This document shows, piece by piece, positions 38,901 to 50,900 of a stretch of 64,000 nucleotides of DNA. The DNA is taken from the NCBI GenBank assembly GCA_037893245.1, contig JBAIAA010000415.1:186001-250000 (forward strand), read 5' to 3'. The notes below the pieces were generated by a model. That model saw nothing but the letters and a program-made list of their open reading frames with translations, was not told where the DNA came from and made no database searches. Within the stretch, counting starts at the first letter, position 1. The number at the start of each line of letters is the position of its first letter. The position numbers were made by a program, and so were the translations under genes. Source of the DNA: Crossaster papposus. Its lineage: Eukaryota > Echinodermata > Asteroidea > Velatida > Solasteridae.

Positions 38901-41900
38901 AATATCTCATGATTTTAAAATTTTAGAAATGAGATGGCACTATCCCATTAATGCCTGGATTACATTTGCCCCGGGCGCCGTACGATAAATTAGTCTACGA
39001 TTATTCGTAGACATCGTAGGAGGCTACGGGCTACGATGTTTGTGTTTACATTATCTACGAGCATCGTGCCATTTATTGTATTGGCCCTCGGGGGCAGGCC
39101 GGGGCAAATCCGTACAGAGGCTGCTCGGAGATTGTACGGAAATCGTGCAATTTGAATGCAGTAGCCGTGGAGTCTTCGCAGCCTCCGCACGGAAATCGTA
39201 CGGAGCCCGTGCAGCTTCCGTGCAAAGGTTGCCGCGGGATGACTGCTCCATATCACGGATACTGCACGGGCAGCGAGCAGCAACCTTGCGATAGCTGTGC
39301 AATGGCCGTGCGAATGCCCCATGAGTCTACAATCTCTGTACGATTTTGTTTGCCCCCATGTTCACCGAAAAATCGTACGTTTGCTGCACAATCAGTGCGA
39401 GGGCTCCGGGCGATGCCCGTGCGGGAATTGTGCAATGCCACCTACGACATGTATACGGGCTACGGGCTTACGATTTTTTCAAAATTGTTTAACTTCTCGC
39501 GAAACAAAATCGTAAAGGCTGCGGAGCCCGTGAATCCGTACGAAAATCTCACGGCCGCCTCCTGCCTCCGCACAGAGGCCGCACGGAAAAGGGGATACGG
39601 GCAGGATACGGGCTCCGTAGACTAATCGCAGGCCAAATGTAATCCAGGCTTTAGTGACACTCCCTTTCTCTTGACTTGTTTTGGCTTAAAATTGGTTTTA
39701 AGCATGACTTAGTCTTTGCCGGTTATGTCCAAATTAAAATGTATATTGGGTGGACATAAGAGATTGAGTGACTTTAGTTGGTTGGATAATCAGATGTGAT
39801 TAGAGGTGCGAGCAGAGGATTATGTTTACAAATCCTCTTGATAGCAATAGCATGCTTTCGTGCCTTGCTGTAGCACTCGTCAGTTGCAAATGGGTGATTC
39901 AAAAAGAATCGAAGCTGACTCGCAGAGAGGTTGTGGTTGGGATTGGGTATATTCCAATCATGTAAGTTTGGATTGAGCCATATGTTTGTTAGTCGGTTTC
40001 AGATTGTTTCTCCAGTAAGGAGAGCAATATGTTGAGGGTTTCGTCTGGTTCAGTAGGTTGTTCGAAAAAGCCAGAGTCTGTTGGGAGTGGTTCGAGCTTT
40101 TGCTTTTGATTTTAGAAATGAGATGGCACCATCCCACCCAGCGACACTCCCCCTCTCCCGACCCGTTCCGGCCCAAAATGGACCCCAAGCATGACCCAGT
40201 CTTCGCCGGCTACGTCCAAACCAAAATGCACATTGGGCGGACACAAGAGACTGAGCGACTCCAGCCGGTTGGACAACCAGATGTGACTAGAGGTGCGAGC
40301 AGAGGACCACGTTTACAAACACCCCCGACAGCAACAGCATGCTTTCGCGCCCCGCTGCAGCACTCGTCAGCTGCAAATGGGTGACCCAAAAAGAATCGAA
40401 GCTGACTCGCAGAGAGGTTGCGGCTGGGACCGGGCACACTCCAATCATGCAAGCTTGGACCGAGCCACACGTCCGCCAGCCGGCTTCAGACCGCCCCCCC
40501 CCCCCCCCAGCAAGGAGAGCAACATGTTGAAGGCCTCGTCCGGCTCAGCAGGCTGCTCGAAAAAGCCAGAGTCTGCCGGGAGCGGCTCGAGCCCCCGCCC
40601 CCGCTGTGGCAGCTCAGCTTTCACCAACCTCTCCCGAATGCTCTGGGCCCCCTCGAAGGCAACAAATGGAGGCCTCGTAAAAAGCTTTGAGAGCACCCGA
40701 CTGCCCTCGATCAAGCTCCAGTGCCTGCCCACCGCTCGACACATGTCACCGCGATCCATGGCTGAGCTGCAGGTGGCTGCGAAGACAAGCGGAGCCCGTC
40801 CTGCTCCCTCTCCATCCCCTGCGCCGTGCACCAGTCTCGATCGGTCGGCACGTGAGACCCCGGCTGCTGCCGCTCCGACTTCACCTGAAGTACAGCCTCC
40901 CGTGGTTAGCCTCTCCGAGAACACCTTGACTCCGCTGCGGAAACCATCCGCGCTGCCGGCGCCCCCAGCGCAGCGGAGCGCCTCCCCGCACATGAACGCC
41001 TTGAAAATACGGGGCGGGCGGGATGATGCCCCACGGAGATACTGGAAGGCCTCCGCCGGCCCCGTGCAGACCCCGGCGTCCAGGACTCCTGCCCCATGGA
41101 AACGGTCTCCTTCAAATATGGTCAAGTCAAGGTAGCCGATTGATGATTCAGAGGCCCCGCATGCAAACCTTAGAGTTGGGCGCATACCGCACACCTCCGC
41201 GACGAGACTCCGGATCTTGTTCAGAGCTCCGTTGCAGATGACCAACATGTCGCCTCCACAGCGCCACCATGCAAAGATGCCACCCGCCCCCTGGACCACT
41301 TTGCCCTCGAAGCCGTGCAGGGCGACGTCACAAATTTCAGGGCCTGATGCGGAGCCTACCGCACAACCAACCCTCCGGAGAAAGAACCCACTCCCGAAAC
41401 GGAAGCAGCCGCGACCGAGGATGAGTTCCAGAAGCCCCCGGATGCAAATTGAAGGTGGTTCCGCGACTGGGCGGCAACGGCCTGCGCCCTCGAGGGAACC
41501 GCAAACACATTGGACCACCCCGCCCGTCGGACACCGGTGCACATAGAAACAACATCCATACTCGCGACCAGGACATCCCGCGAAAAAATGTCCCTCCTCC
41601 AGCCCGCGCAAAACGTCCGCCGTATCGCGGACACATGTGGGCCGCGCGGCCACTATGGGAAGAAGGAAGCAGTCTATGCACTCTGAAACCCCCGCCGGAG
41701 AGCCAGTACAACCACCCACAATTGGACGTCCAACAAAAGGCTCCCCCGGTGGCGGTGCCCCGCGCACCTTGGGGAGAAAACACATGGCCGGACACTGACA
41801 GCTCCGCAGAAGTGGGCCGAGGCACCTCGAGAGCATCGCTGCCGATGCGCCTGCCGCCTCTCACCTCCACGAGTGTGCCGCGAACCATCGCAACAGTTTG

Positions 41901-44900
41901 CGGGGCAACACCCCGGTCCAGCTGGGCACAGCGATGGGACTCAAGGCAGCGGCAACCCACCCGTAGATAATCCGAGCGGCCCACAATGCAAATGCCCCCG
42001 CCCCGCCACACGGCTCGACCACGATGTCAGGACCGTTCCCGAGTCCACCCATGGCGGACAAATCCCGCGCGGTTACGTCCGCCCGCCGACTCCCCAGCCC
42101 GACACGGGCCAGCTCGAACCCAGCGGCCTCCAAGCACTCTTCCAGCGTTGCACCAGGGGACGACTCACGTCGCCAGCCCGATGGCGGCCCGAAAGGATGG
42201 CCCCTGGAGCGCCCATCACGCACCAAGAATGCAACTCCCAGCCTTCGACTGAAGGCACTCACGCCACCTACAAGCACCCCGCGGCCCGGCCCAGCAGGAG
42301 CAGGCACGAAACCTAAACCCCTTCCCAAAGCAACTGCTTCGGTCCGCGACAGTGCCGCCCCGGATAGGCCTGCCACGAAGGACCGGCACCGCTCCGCCAG
42401 CAAGCGCAAATGACTGGAGCCGGCTCGCCCGGCTCTCGATCTGCACCCGCCCGAGAAACGGCCAGACCTCGACCGACCAAGCGATCCCTCAGCTTTCCCG
42501 TCGAGTTCTTCTCCCGCCACGGCAGCCAATACACCAATGGCCCGGATACAACAAACAATGCAAGATGGGCTACATTCCAGTTCATTTATTACAGCCACCA
42601 TACAATAATAAGGGCAAGATGACGGACCCACCTCCCCCGAGAAGGCGTGGCAGCCCCGAAAAGGACTGCTCGGCCACGCAGTGGTCAGAGATCGGCTCAG
42701 GGCTGTCGCCCCCTCCCGACGCCCCCGTTGGGCCGACAGGGTCCCGTGAAGAAGCTCAAGAGCCTCCGAGTGGCAGATGGTCCCGACCCTGGAAACCCCC
42801 AGCAAGCCCTTCCTGCGCCTAGCGTCCGGCGCCGGCGAGCCGGTCCCCGGCGACTGGCAGCCGGTGCGTGCACCCCTCCAGCGAGATTCCCGCGAACAGC
42901 AACGATGCTCCCCTCTGGAGACCGCTACAACGATCCCGGAACGAACCCTGAAACTTCAGAGATCGGCGCAGATGCGGCGGCCGCACGTCCACCGTGATAC
43001 AAGGTGGCGGCGTGCCAGCCTCGACCGACCGGGAAAGGAGCCGCACCTGGCGGGCGATGCGCTCCCCGGCAGCCATCAAAGCGCTGACGCCTTCCGCCAG
43101 GAACCTCACTCGTTTGAACCCCTCCTCGGACAGTCCGCGCGAGAACGCGGCCGGCCCGGTTGCCGATGCAGATGGGCCCAAGTCCAGCTCGCAGGAGAGG
43201 AGAAGACCCCTAAAACGTGGGTATAGGTGTTAAAAATGTATTGATATCTTTACTACTTCATGAGATATTGAGCAAAATAGCTCGTGGATGGTGGCCATCT
43301 TGGAATTCAAGATGGCGGCCACAATTTTCAAACTTTTATGTCACCAATGGATTCCTAGACCCCTAAAATGTGGGTATAGGCGTTTCAACTGTCTCGATAT
43401 CTCTACCAGTTAAGGAGATATTCAACAAGACAGATCCACAATGGCGGCCATTTTGAAATCCAAGATGGCCGCCATACGGGGTGCAATTTCCGGTGGCCCC
43501 TGGACTAAAAATCTTTGTATTGTGTTACTCTAACCATGTGCCAAGTTTCATGCTTTTAAGGGAAAGTGCACAATTGATCAGCTAAGCCGCCCCACTATTA
43601 TATTTCTGGCCTCACTCGCTGCGAGCCGCTCGCTCACAGATATTTCCGGCCTTCCTCACGACATATTTATCTGCCATCCGTTTTGAATCCTGGATAAACT
43701 TTGTGTGTATACACGTCATCCGACGCGAACCGGTTAAACAATTAGAGACTATTGCATACATATTTCATACATTATTGCACAAACATATCTATTTCCATAT
43801 CAATTCTCTTTGAACATTTTATGTCCCAATAATGTAAAGAACAACTAGCCACTCCAATGATAGGTTTGTTAATATTAAGTGTTTTAAGTACTGCCTGAAT
43901 CTCTTTTCATTTGACAGAATAAAACAAATGCTACAATGTTGCGTCAATGATTTTCAACTTGTCGTAGGCAAAATACTGAAAGCGTGTATACACGCAATTT
44001 TTTTTAACGGAATTCAAAAACAGATGACGAATAAACACGTCACAAACAAGGTCCGGAAATATCTGTCAGTGAAAAATCAGTGTGTGCTACCCACAGGTGT
44101 CAACCTGAACTCATCTCGGATCGAGGTTCAGGAAAAAAAAATCTCGCGCCGGGGCCCGATCAATTTCACAATAATTCCGGCACGAATTTGTTTAGAATCA
44201 CTCTGATCACGATTCTTACCGGCAGGATCCTGGGAGTCGTACCGTGCCGAGAAGCCTCTGAATGCCACGCTGCCATCAGAGTAGAACACCACGCGCATGG
44301 TATTGGTGGTGGAGACCAAACCCTGGGGGGGAATGTTGCCGCAGTGACGACCCAGGCTGGGGGCGTCAGACGTCAAACCATTGAACACCTGAGGAAATTA
44401 GTAGATTTAAAGATATTACATGTAGTTGAGAAAAAAACTTAATAATTGTGACTCGGCAAATGTTTTGGTAGTATACACCATTAGCTTTTGATGTAAATAT
44501 TGTGACGCTGACATATTCATAGATGCTGGGAAAAACTAAAAAATGTAATGCAGATTTTGTAGTCTTGTACTTCCTTCAGACAAAACAGAGCAAAATATAG
44601 ACGTCCGGAAACTATCAGGTTAGGAAACCAGACTAGATGTCTGGCACCCATTAACAGATGTGTAACAATATTGCAAATAAACTAAATTTAATGAATAAGC
44701 CATTTGCGAGTTAACATCAAATAACATCTGGTACACTGCTTAAAATGCTTGGTGCGTTTTAACTTTGAATTCCCCAGACTAAAGACACTGTTGCTATATC
44801 ACATGATTCGGGGCAAGCTCTTGCATAGTTACGTAAGAGACGCTTGGCACCAATACATTGTTCACAATGATTGAGAATTTTACAAAGACACCAGACCATT

Positions 44901-47900
44901 CCAGAGCCGGGGGTTGCTAGCGTAAGGCTTGCCCCGAATCACGTGATATAATAACAGTCTCTTTAGTCTAGAGATTTCAAAGTTAAAATGTGCCAAGCAT
45001 GTTGAGCAAGTCAGTGTAACTGATGTTATTTAAATTTAACTTGCAAATGGCTTATTGAGGGAACAGTGTTTGAAAGTGTTCAGGTTTTCCCAATGACTGC
45101 CAGCCGATAATATTTGAAATTAATACAAAATTCAATTTTTTTTGAAAATCACAGCACTCCGGATGCTTTGATTTCACAGGATGCTTGAGACTGTTTATCA
45201 CTTAAAGTCAAAAAAGGTGTTTCATAACAATTCAGTAGTTTTGTTTTTTGATGTTTGTAATTGGTACATACTACCTTTAAAATATTATTTCTCAGAACAT
45301 ACAATATGAGCTAATTAAAACTTCATACAGAATTGAGGACTTGTAAGTGTCTCCCAAAACTTTGTGAACAAAACTTTGTAGTGGTTTTTACCTCGACGTA
45401 GTCATACAGGCATGACGGGCTGCTGCCTTCCAGCTCAAAGTCGTCAAAGGACAGCGTCACAATTTGCCCGACAGCGACGGTAATGCGCCACTCGCATACC
45501 CGCGAGTGTGAGTACTGCTGTGGGTATTCTGGGGTGGTGAAGGTGCCGGTTGCCGTTGCCAAGTCGCCACCACAAACTAAAATTAATATCGGAATAAAAA
45601 AAGGCACTATCAAACGTAGAACATGAAATATAATTCTGCATCTTAAACCTAAAAGGAAAGTCAGGTTGGCGTAGCGGTTCTTTCCTCGCCTTTTTACCGC
45701 TGTGACCCAGGTTCGAATCCTGCCTGGGCCAGTATGTGGATTGGGTTTTTAGCCCGACTGTTGGTTTTCCTCAGAGTATTCTTCTGGGGTGTTCCTCCCA
45801 CCTCTAAAACTGCACTTTCTTCTCATTGTCTTCTCTCTGCAGGTTTTGGGGGGTTTGTGAGCTAAAGTGCCTAAAAAAAACTTTTGAGGAATCCACGGTT
45901 TCATTACCAGAAATAATATTAACTGAAAAATATTCAATGAGTTTGTAGTTTTGGAGTTGTAGGACAAAAAAAAGTAGGAAACAATAGAAATAAACAAATA
46001 TAGGTACGAGCAGGGTGAAACAAAAATAGGAAAACACGGGAATACTTGAGAGCCTGTAACTATTCCGTCCCAGCTTTGAAGGCGTTGCCAATCTTTGCCT
46101 ACTTCAATAGCGACGCATACTTTCTACTACCTAGATAAAGACCGATTCACAAGGGTTGGCGAGAGCGGGCCCTATATTTAACTACAAATATGGGAATACT
46201 AAGTGAAAAAAGTGGAGAACTAGTTCTATTGCTTCTCCTTTGTTTTATTGATTGGGGAAAGGGGGGTGGGGGCTGGGCTAATCTTTTGAAGCTGAAAAGA
46301 TAAATTGAGAAAAATGCAGCTACAATGTGATGGCATGTAGACGAAATTCAAAAATCTGACCACAGAGCACAGCCAGAGATCGATTGAATTTTGCTTACAA
46401 TTTACCTAGACCACTTTTTCAGCAAATCGAGATCAGCGCAGTTTGGTCTCTACCTTTATAGGAACCCATTTATACTCCTGGGCGAAAAGAGGCAATTGCA
46501 GTAAAGTGACAAGCCCAAGAACGCAAACACCAGGTTCCTGTCAGGGTTTGAACCCGCGTACCGTTGCACACGAGTCCAACACCGTAACCATTGGACCACA
46601 GCAACCCCCACACATCTTACCGGTTGAACTGGATTGGAATCTTAAACTGAAGCCTGCGGCGACTGTGGCAGCATCCGTGGTGAAGTGGATCAAGGCGTCG
46701 TTGCTAGACGTGTCAAAGCTTGGTGGGGCCACACTACCACAGGCCCTGGCAAGCTCAAAGGCTGCAATGTCAAAGCGGAGAGAGAGAAAAAATGTAAATT
46801 TGTAATTGTAAAATTTGTAACAAAAAAAATGTAAATTTTACAGAGACCTTTTGCTGTTAAAATAGCCGAGTCTGGTTGTGGTGCAAGTCCTTACCTGAGA
46901 ACAATGGAACACCCAAAATATTTATATGCCAGGTTTTCCACTGACTTGTAAAACAAACTTGATTACTTCACACCCGCTTCTCTCTCGAGGTTTCTTCTAG
47001 CTCGTGAGACGTTCTACGAAAGCTCTTCCTAAACCTTGCTTGCATTACGAAACAAGGATGGTTCTCGAACCACGTGTCTCACCTACTTTTGAAATTACTG
47101 TGTGCTATCAGCTGTTCTGTAAGCTGTATCCGCACAATTTTCACCTCCACACTATTGACGATAGTAAACTGTAGTGGAGCAGCGAATTAGCAGACGATCA
47201 GCTGTTTTGAGCGTGCGTGAAGTTGAGTTCATTTCGTTTGCGTTGTAAATGAATATTAACTTTAACGTTTCATATCTTCAGTCTTTATAATGTCTGCTGA
47301 GCTTTAAGACGGAGGTATAACTATCGTTGACTGCTGTGATTTTAACACCCGAGGGACACATAGCACCCTCGGCTTTCGCCTCGGGTGTCTATAGCCGTGT
47401 TCGCACTGGACTTTTTTTTTGAAAGGTTTTACTGAGACTATGGTAAAACACAAAATGGTCAAATGTTACCACTGTTCGCACTTGGACTTTCGATACGGGA
47501 AAATTTTACCTGTCATTAAAATGACTCATGAGGGCGCTTTGCGTGACCTTTCTGCATTGACCCCGGTGTACCCAATTCGCGTGCGCTTTTTGTCCGATCG
47601 ATCATTGACACAATCGACGACACTAGTAGTAATACAACTTCTCCACGCTCTTCTTGTTCTTTTTGCAGAACCACATGCGAATGTGCATGCATGCAACACG
47701 TAAACAATGCAAAAAGCGCAAGCGCGGTGTCTTGTGTAGCATGAAATTGCTCTAGGGGGCCGGATGTACGTTTTCCCGAGCCGCTTTTCCGACTCGCACT
47801 GTTCGCACTAGACTTATCGTTTTGGGGAAAGTTACTTGGATAGGTTACCCGGGCAGCAGTTGGCCGGAAAAATTAACCACTGGACTCGGGAAAAGTAATT

Positions 47901-50900
47901 GAGAGGGAAAACGTCCTAGGCTGTCCGCACTGGACTTAAAATGGGAAAAGTACCCATCGTCTCGGTAAGTTTTATCAAAAAAAGTCCAGTGCGAGCAGGG
48001 CTTATGCATCCCTCAGGTGTTCAAATTGTCATATCCCATAATAACAGCAGTCAAAAATTGTATAATGGCCCACTCAACGTCGAGAGGGTGAATATTTCAT
48101 AAAAATGAGATTTTCATTTTTTGTCATGAATGACATCTTTAATACCTACAGTTCCAGTTTTCATTCACAAAAAAATTGTTTTCTCAGTTGTGTAATTTGA
48201 ACTTTGAAGTAATCAATATGCAAACATGTCATATCTCCAAAACAGGAGGGGCTATGGAGCTCTATTATATACCTATTATTTAAAGCTTACATTGTGGACT
48301 TTCGAACTATGTAAATAACTCAATTTTGTGACATAATATTCTTTTTGTGGAGTGGGTCACCAATGACATACTACGTAAATATGAATTACATACAGAAGTA
48401 GTGATTGCACCCCAAAATTATCTTCTCTATCTATAAAATGTCGCAAGGAGAGGGGCAACTTACTTGAAGAGTTCCTGCCATCGTTGACTACCAGTATGTC
48501 ACCGGTGCCCGAGCAATCGGCGGCATTATTGTCAATGTTGAAGTTGCTGTCGAATGTGAAGGTGATGTAATGACCATCTGGAACACGTACTGTCCAGGTG
48601 CAGTCCAGGTTGTTGCCGTAGTTGCTAGGGTATCCTGGTGAGGTGACCACACCACTGGTACCGGAGATGGTGCCTCCGCAAGACGCTAAGAGACAAATCA
48701 AGACATCACCGAGTTATTGGGAGTAAACTGGAACAAAATGTGACCTGTTCCAACAAAACCCGGACAAAGTCGCACAATGTGTTTTGTCACAATGTACTCC
48801 TGAAGTCATTTCTGGATGGATTTACCATTTTGAGGTTTTAGGTTTTCCTAAGTCACTCACTATTAATCTACAATCTCCTCAAATTTGAAAAAAATCCGTC
48901 TACCAGAAGTGTGTTTTTTTGTCAATTTTGTGAAACATTTGTGTATAGATAAAGCTGTTTATCTCATGATTAGGTTGTCAGGGTTTTATCACTAAATCCA
49001 GACCCCAGGGAAGATAGGGTGGGGGTACATATGTAAACGATACATCATTTTAAAGCTGAGAACCTAGAGAATTTGAAAAAAACAAAATCTGAAAAACTAA
49101 AAAGTCGACTTTGTCTGGGTTTCGTTGGAACAGGTCACAAATGATGTACAGGATCAACTAGGTTCTTTAACCAGTTTGCGCCGAGATTATTGTAACATTC
49201 CCGAGCCGAGGCGCAAGATTATTTTTTAAACAAAACTCAATCCGAGACGGGTTCAGGCTGATGGTACCGGGAAGCACACCCACGCATTTTCGGCCTTGCT
49301 CGCTGCTGACAGACATTTTCGGCCTTGCTTGCGACAAGTTATGCGTCATCTGTTTGGAACCTCGGGAAAATGTTGCGTGTATATACCTCCTCCGGCACAA
49401 ACTGGTTAATAATAAAAATCATCAACATAAAAATTGTGAGAAATTCTGACAAATTAAGACAGAACTGGGCAGATGTCGAAATGAGGGTTTGCGGATGTTA
49501 GGAAAGAGAATAAAATTCTCCTTACAGTACTGTTTGTTGCACTTTAATCAAACATTCCGTTGACGAGTTATGCCTGTTTATTAGTTTGTATTTACAGAAA
49601 GGTCAAAAACCTGAGAAAAAGGCCCACAAAATTCAAAAACCAATTTCGAGAAAATGAAAGATGCCATAGGTTTTTTATTAGCACAACGTAAGCTCAGCAG
49701 TAGTTTAAACGTCGAACTTTATTGCGTGTGAAGTACAGTCCAACTTGAATGATGGTGACTTCCAGACCCTCCCTTTTTTAGCCAGTGAGGGGTACTTATG
49801 CATGGAAAGCATGACGAAGAAAACCAATTTTGTCTGTTGGTTTTCTTTACTTGCTGTGAGCATGCGCATCTTTCATTATAAATGAGTCAGGACCAACTTC
49901 GAATTGGAATTGTATTCAACACGGCAGAAGCACAACGGTCTCAAACCACGCCGTGCTTCTGCCGTGCCAAATTGATAAGTACAGCAGACCCTGTCGAGCT
50001 TAATTCTTCTGCCGAGCCAGAATCAATTTGCCGAGCCAAATTGGTTCTAGACATCATGCTTGTGCCGTGTCAAATACAAAAATTTAAAGTTTAATTGTAT
50101 TTGACATGGCATTAGCGCGACGTTTGAAACTGACTTGTTTAAAGGTTTGTGTTCGTAAATGCTGGGAAAACCAAGAAAAACAATCATGTTCTTGTAGTCC
50201 GTTTCCCTGACTGCACTTAAGATAAAACATTGAGGAATTGTACGGTCGGGGAAACAGTCTAGCTGGCTTGTACCTGTTCATATATCGATTGCTAACAGAA
50301 TGCAGACTAACTAAATGATAGTAAATTGGGGATAGTATTTGAAAGAAGCCAGTTTTTTTCAAACGCTGGTTGGCCGACCAATGTTGAAAATTGATATAAA
50401 AATACCACTTTTCGTAAAAATAACTGCACACCAGGTGCCATAATTGTACAGGATGCTTTCGACAGCCATTCAACAAAAGTCCAGTAAGGTATTTCAGAAA
50501 GAAATGTGTAGTTGTGTTTTTGATTTTCGCAAATGTTGTATATTTCCTTTAAAGGTACGATACACCATTTGCAGATATCAAAAAAATTTACTACCAAATT
50601 ATTAAGAAATATCTTACTCATTTGAAAGTAAATAATGATTCTAGGCATCCAGCAAAATGATTGCGCTAGATATACTGTAATTATTCCGCTACGGCGATCG
50701 CGAAAAAACAAAGATAACATAAGAATAACTGCTCGACGCCGGTTGAAAACAAACATGATAATTTGAGCAATTACCAATGGTGTATCCTACCTTTAAGTCA
50801 TTGTTTCCTTTAACCCTAACTCCCTACACAACAAAGGAAGTTGGAGGATTTTGAAGGAATTGTATTGTTTAATAACAATGGTGAGGGAGTTAGGGTTAAT

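Larger units (their letters stand above)
38563..43597. mobile_element. 5 kb element with long terminal inverted repeats
   Basis: The ends TAGTGGGGCGGCTTAGCT and AGCTAAGCCGCCCCACTA begin inverted repeats of roughly 350 bases (38563-38910 and about 43235-43597). TTA flanks both sides. The element splits a CAGTTCGCGCC repeat, and the intact copy at 53770-54005 reads across the site without it, which fixes the borders. A TTA duplication fits PIF/Harbinger-type elements, but I see no such transposase. The inverted repeats contain AAGATGGCGGCC-type words. Inside are a smaller element (about 38950-39650), an unmutated duplicate (to 40107) and a hypermutated retroelement (40109-43205). Confidence 0.8.

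Noticed and set aside
38570-38930. AAGATGGCGGCC words as transcription-factor sites
   Set aside because: They occur symmetrically in both inverted ends of the 5 kb element and are better explained as part of it.
40109-43205. Diversity-generating retroelement with template and variable repeats
   Set aside because: A reverse transcriptase next to a pair of repeats differing at adenines looks superficially similar. But those systems change A to any base within a short region, whereas here A changes only to G over 3 kb, including the polymerase gene itself.
40293-43233. Many plus-strand ORFs up to 280 codons
   Set aside because: T-to-C conversion on the plus strand removes stop codons in all frames. 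The reverse-transcriptase motifs are only on the minus strand.
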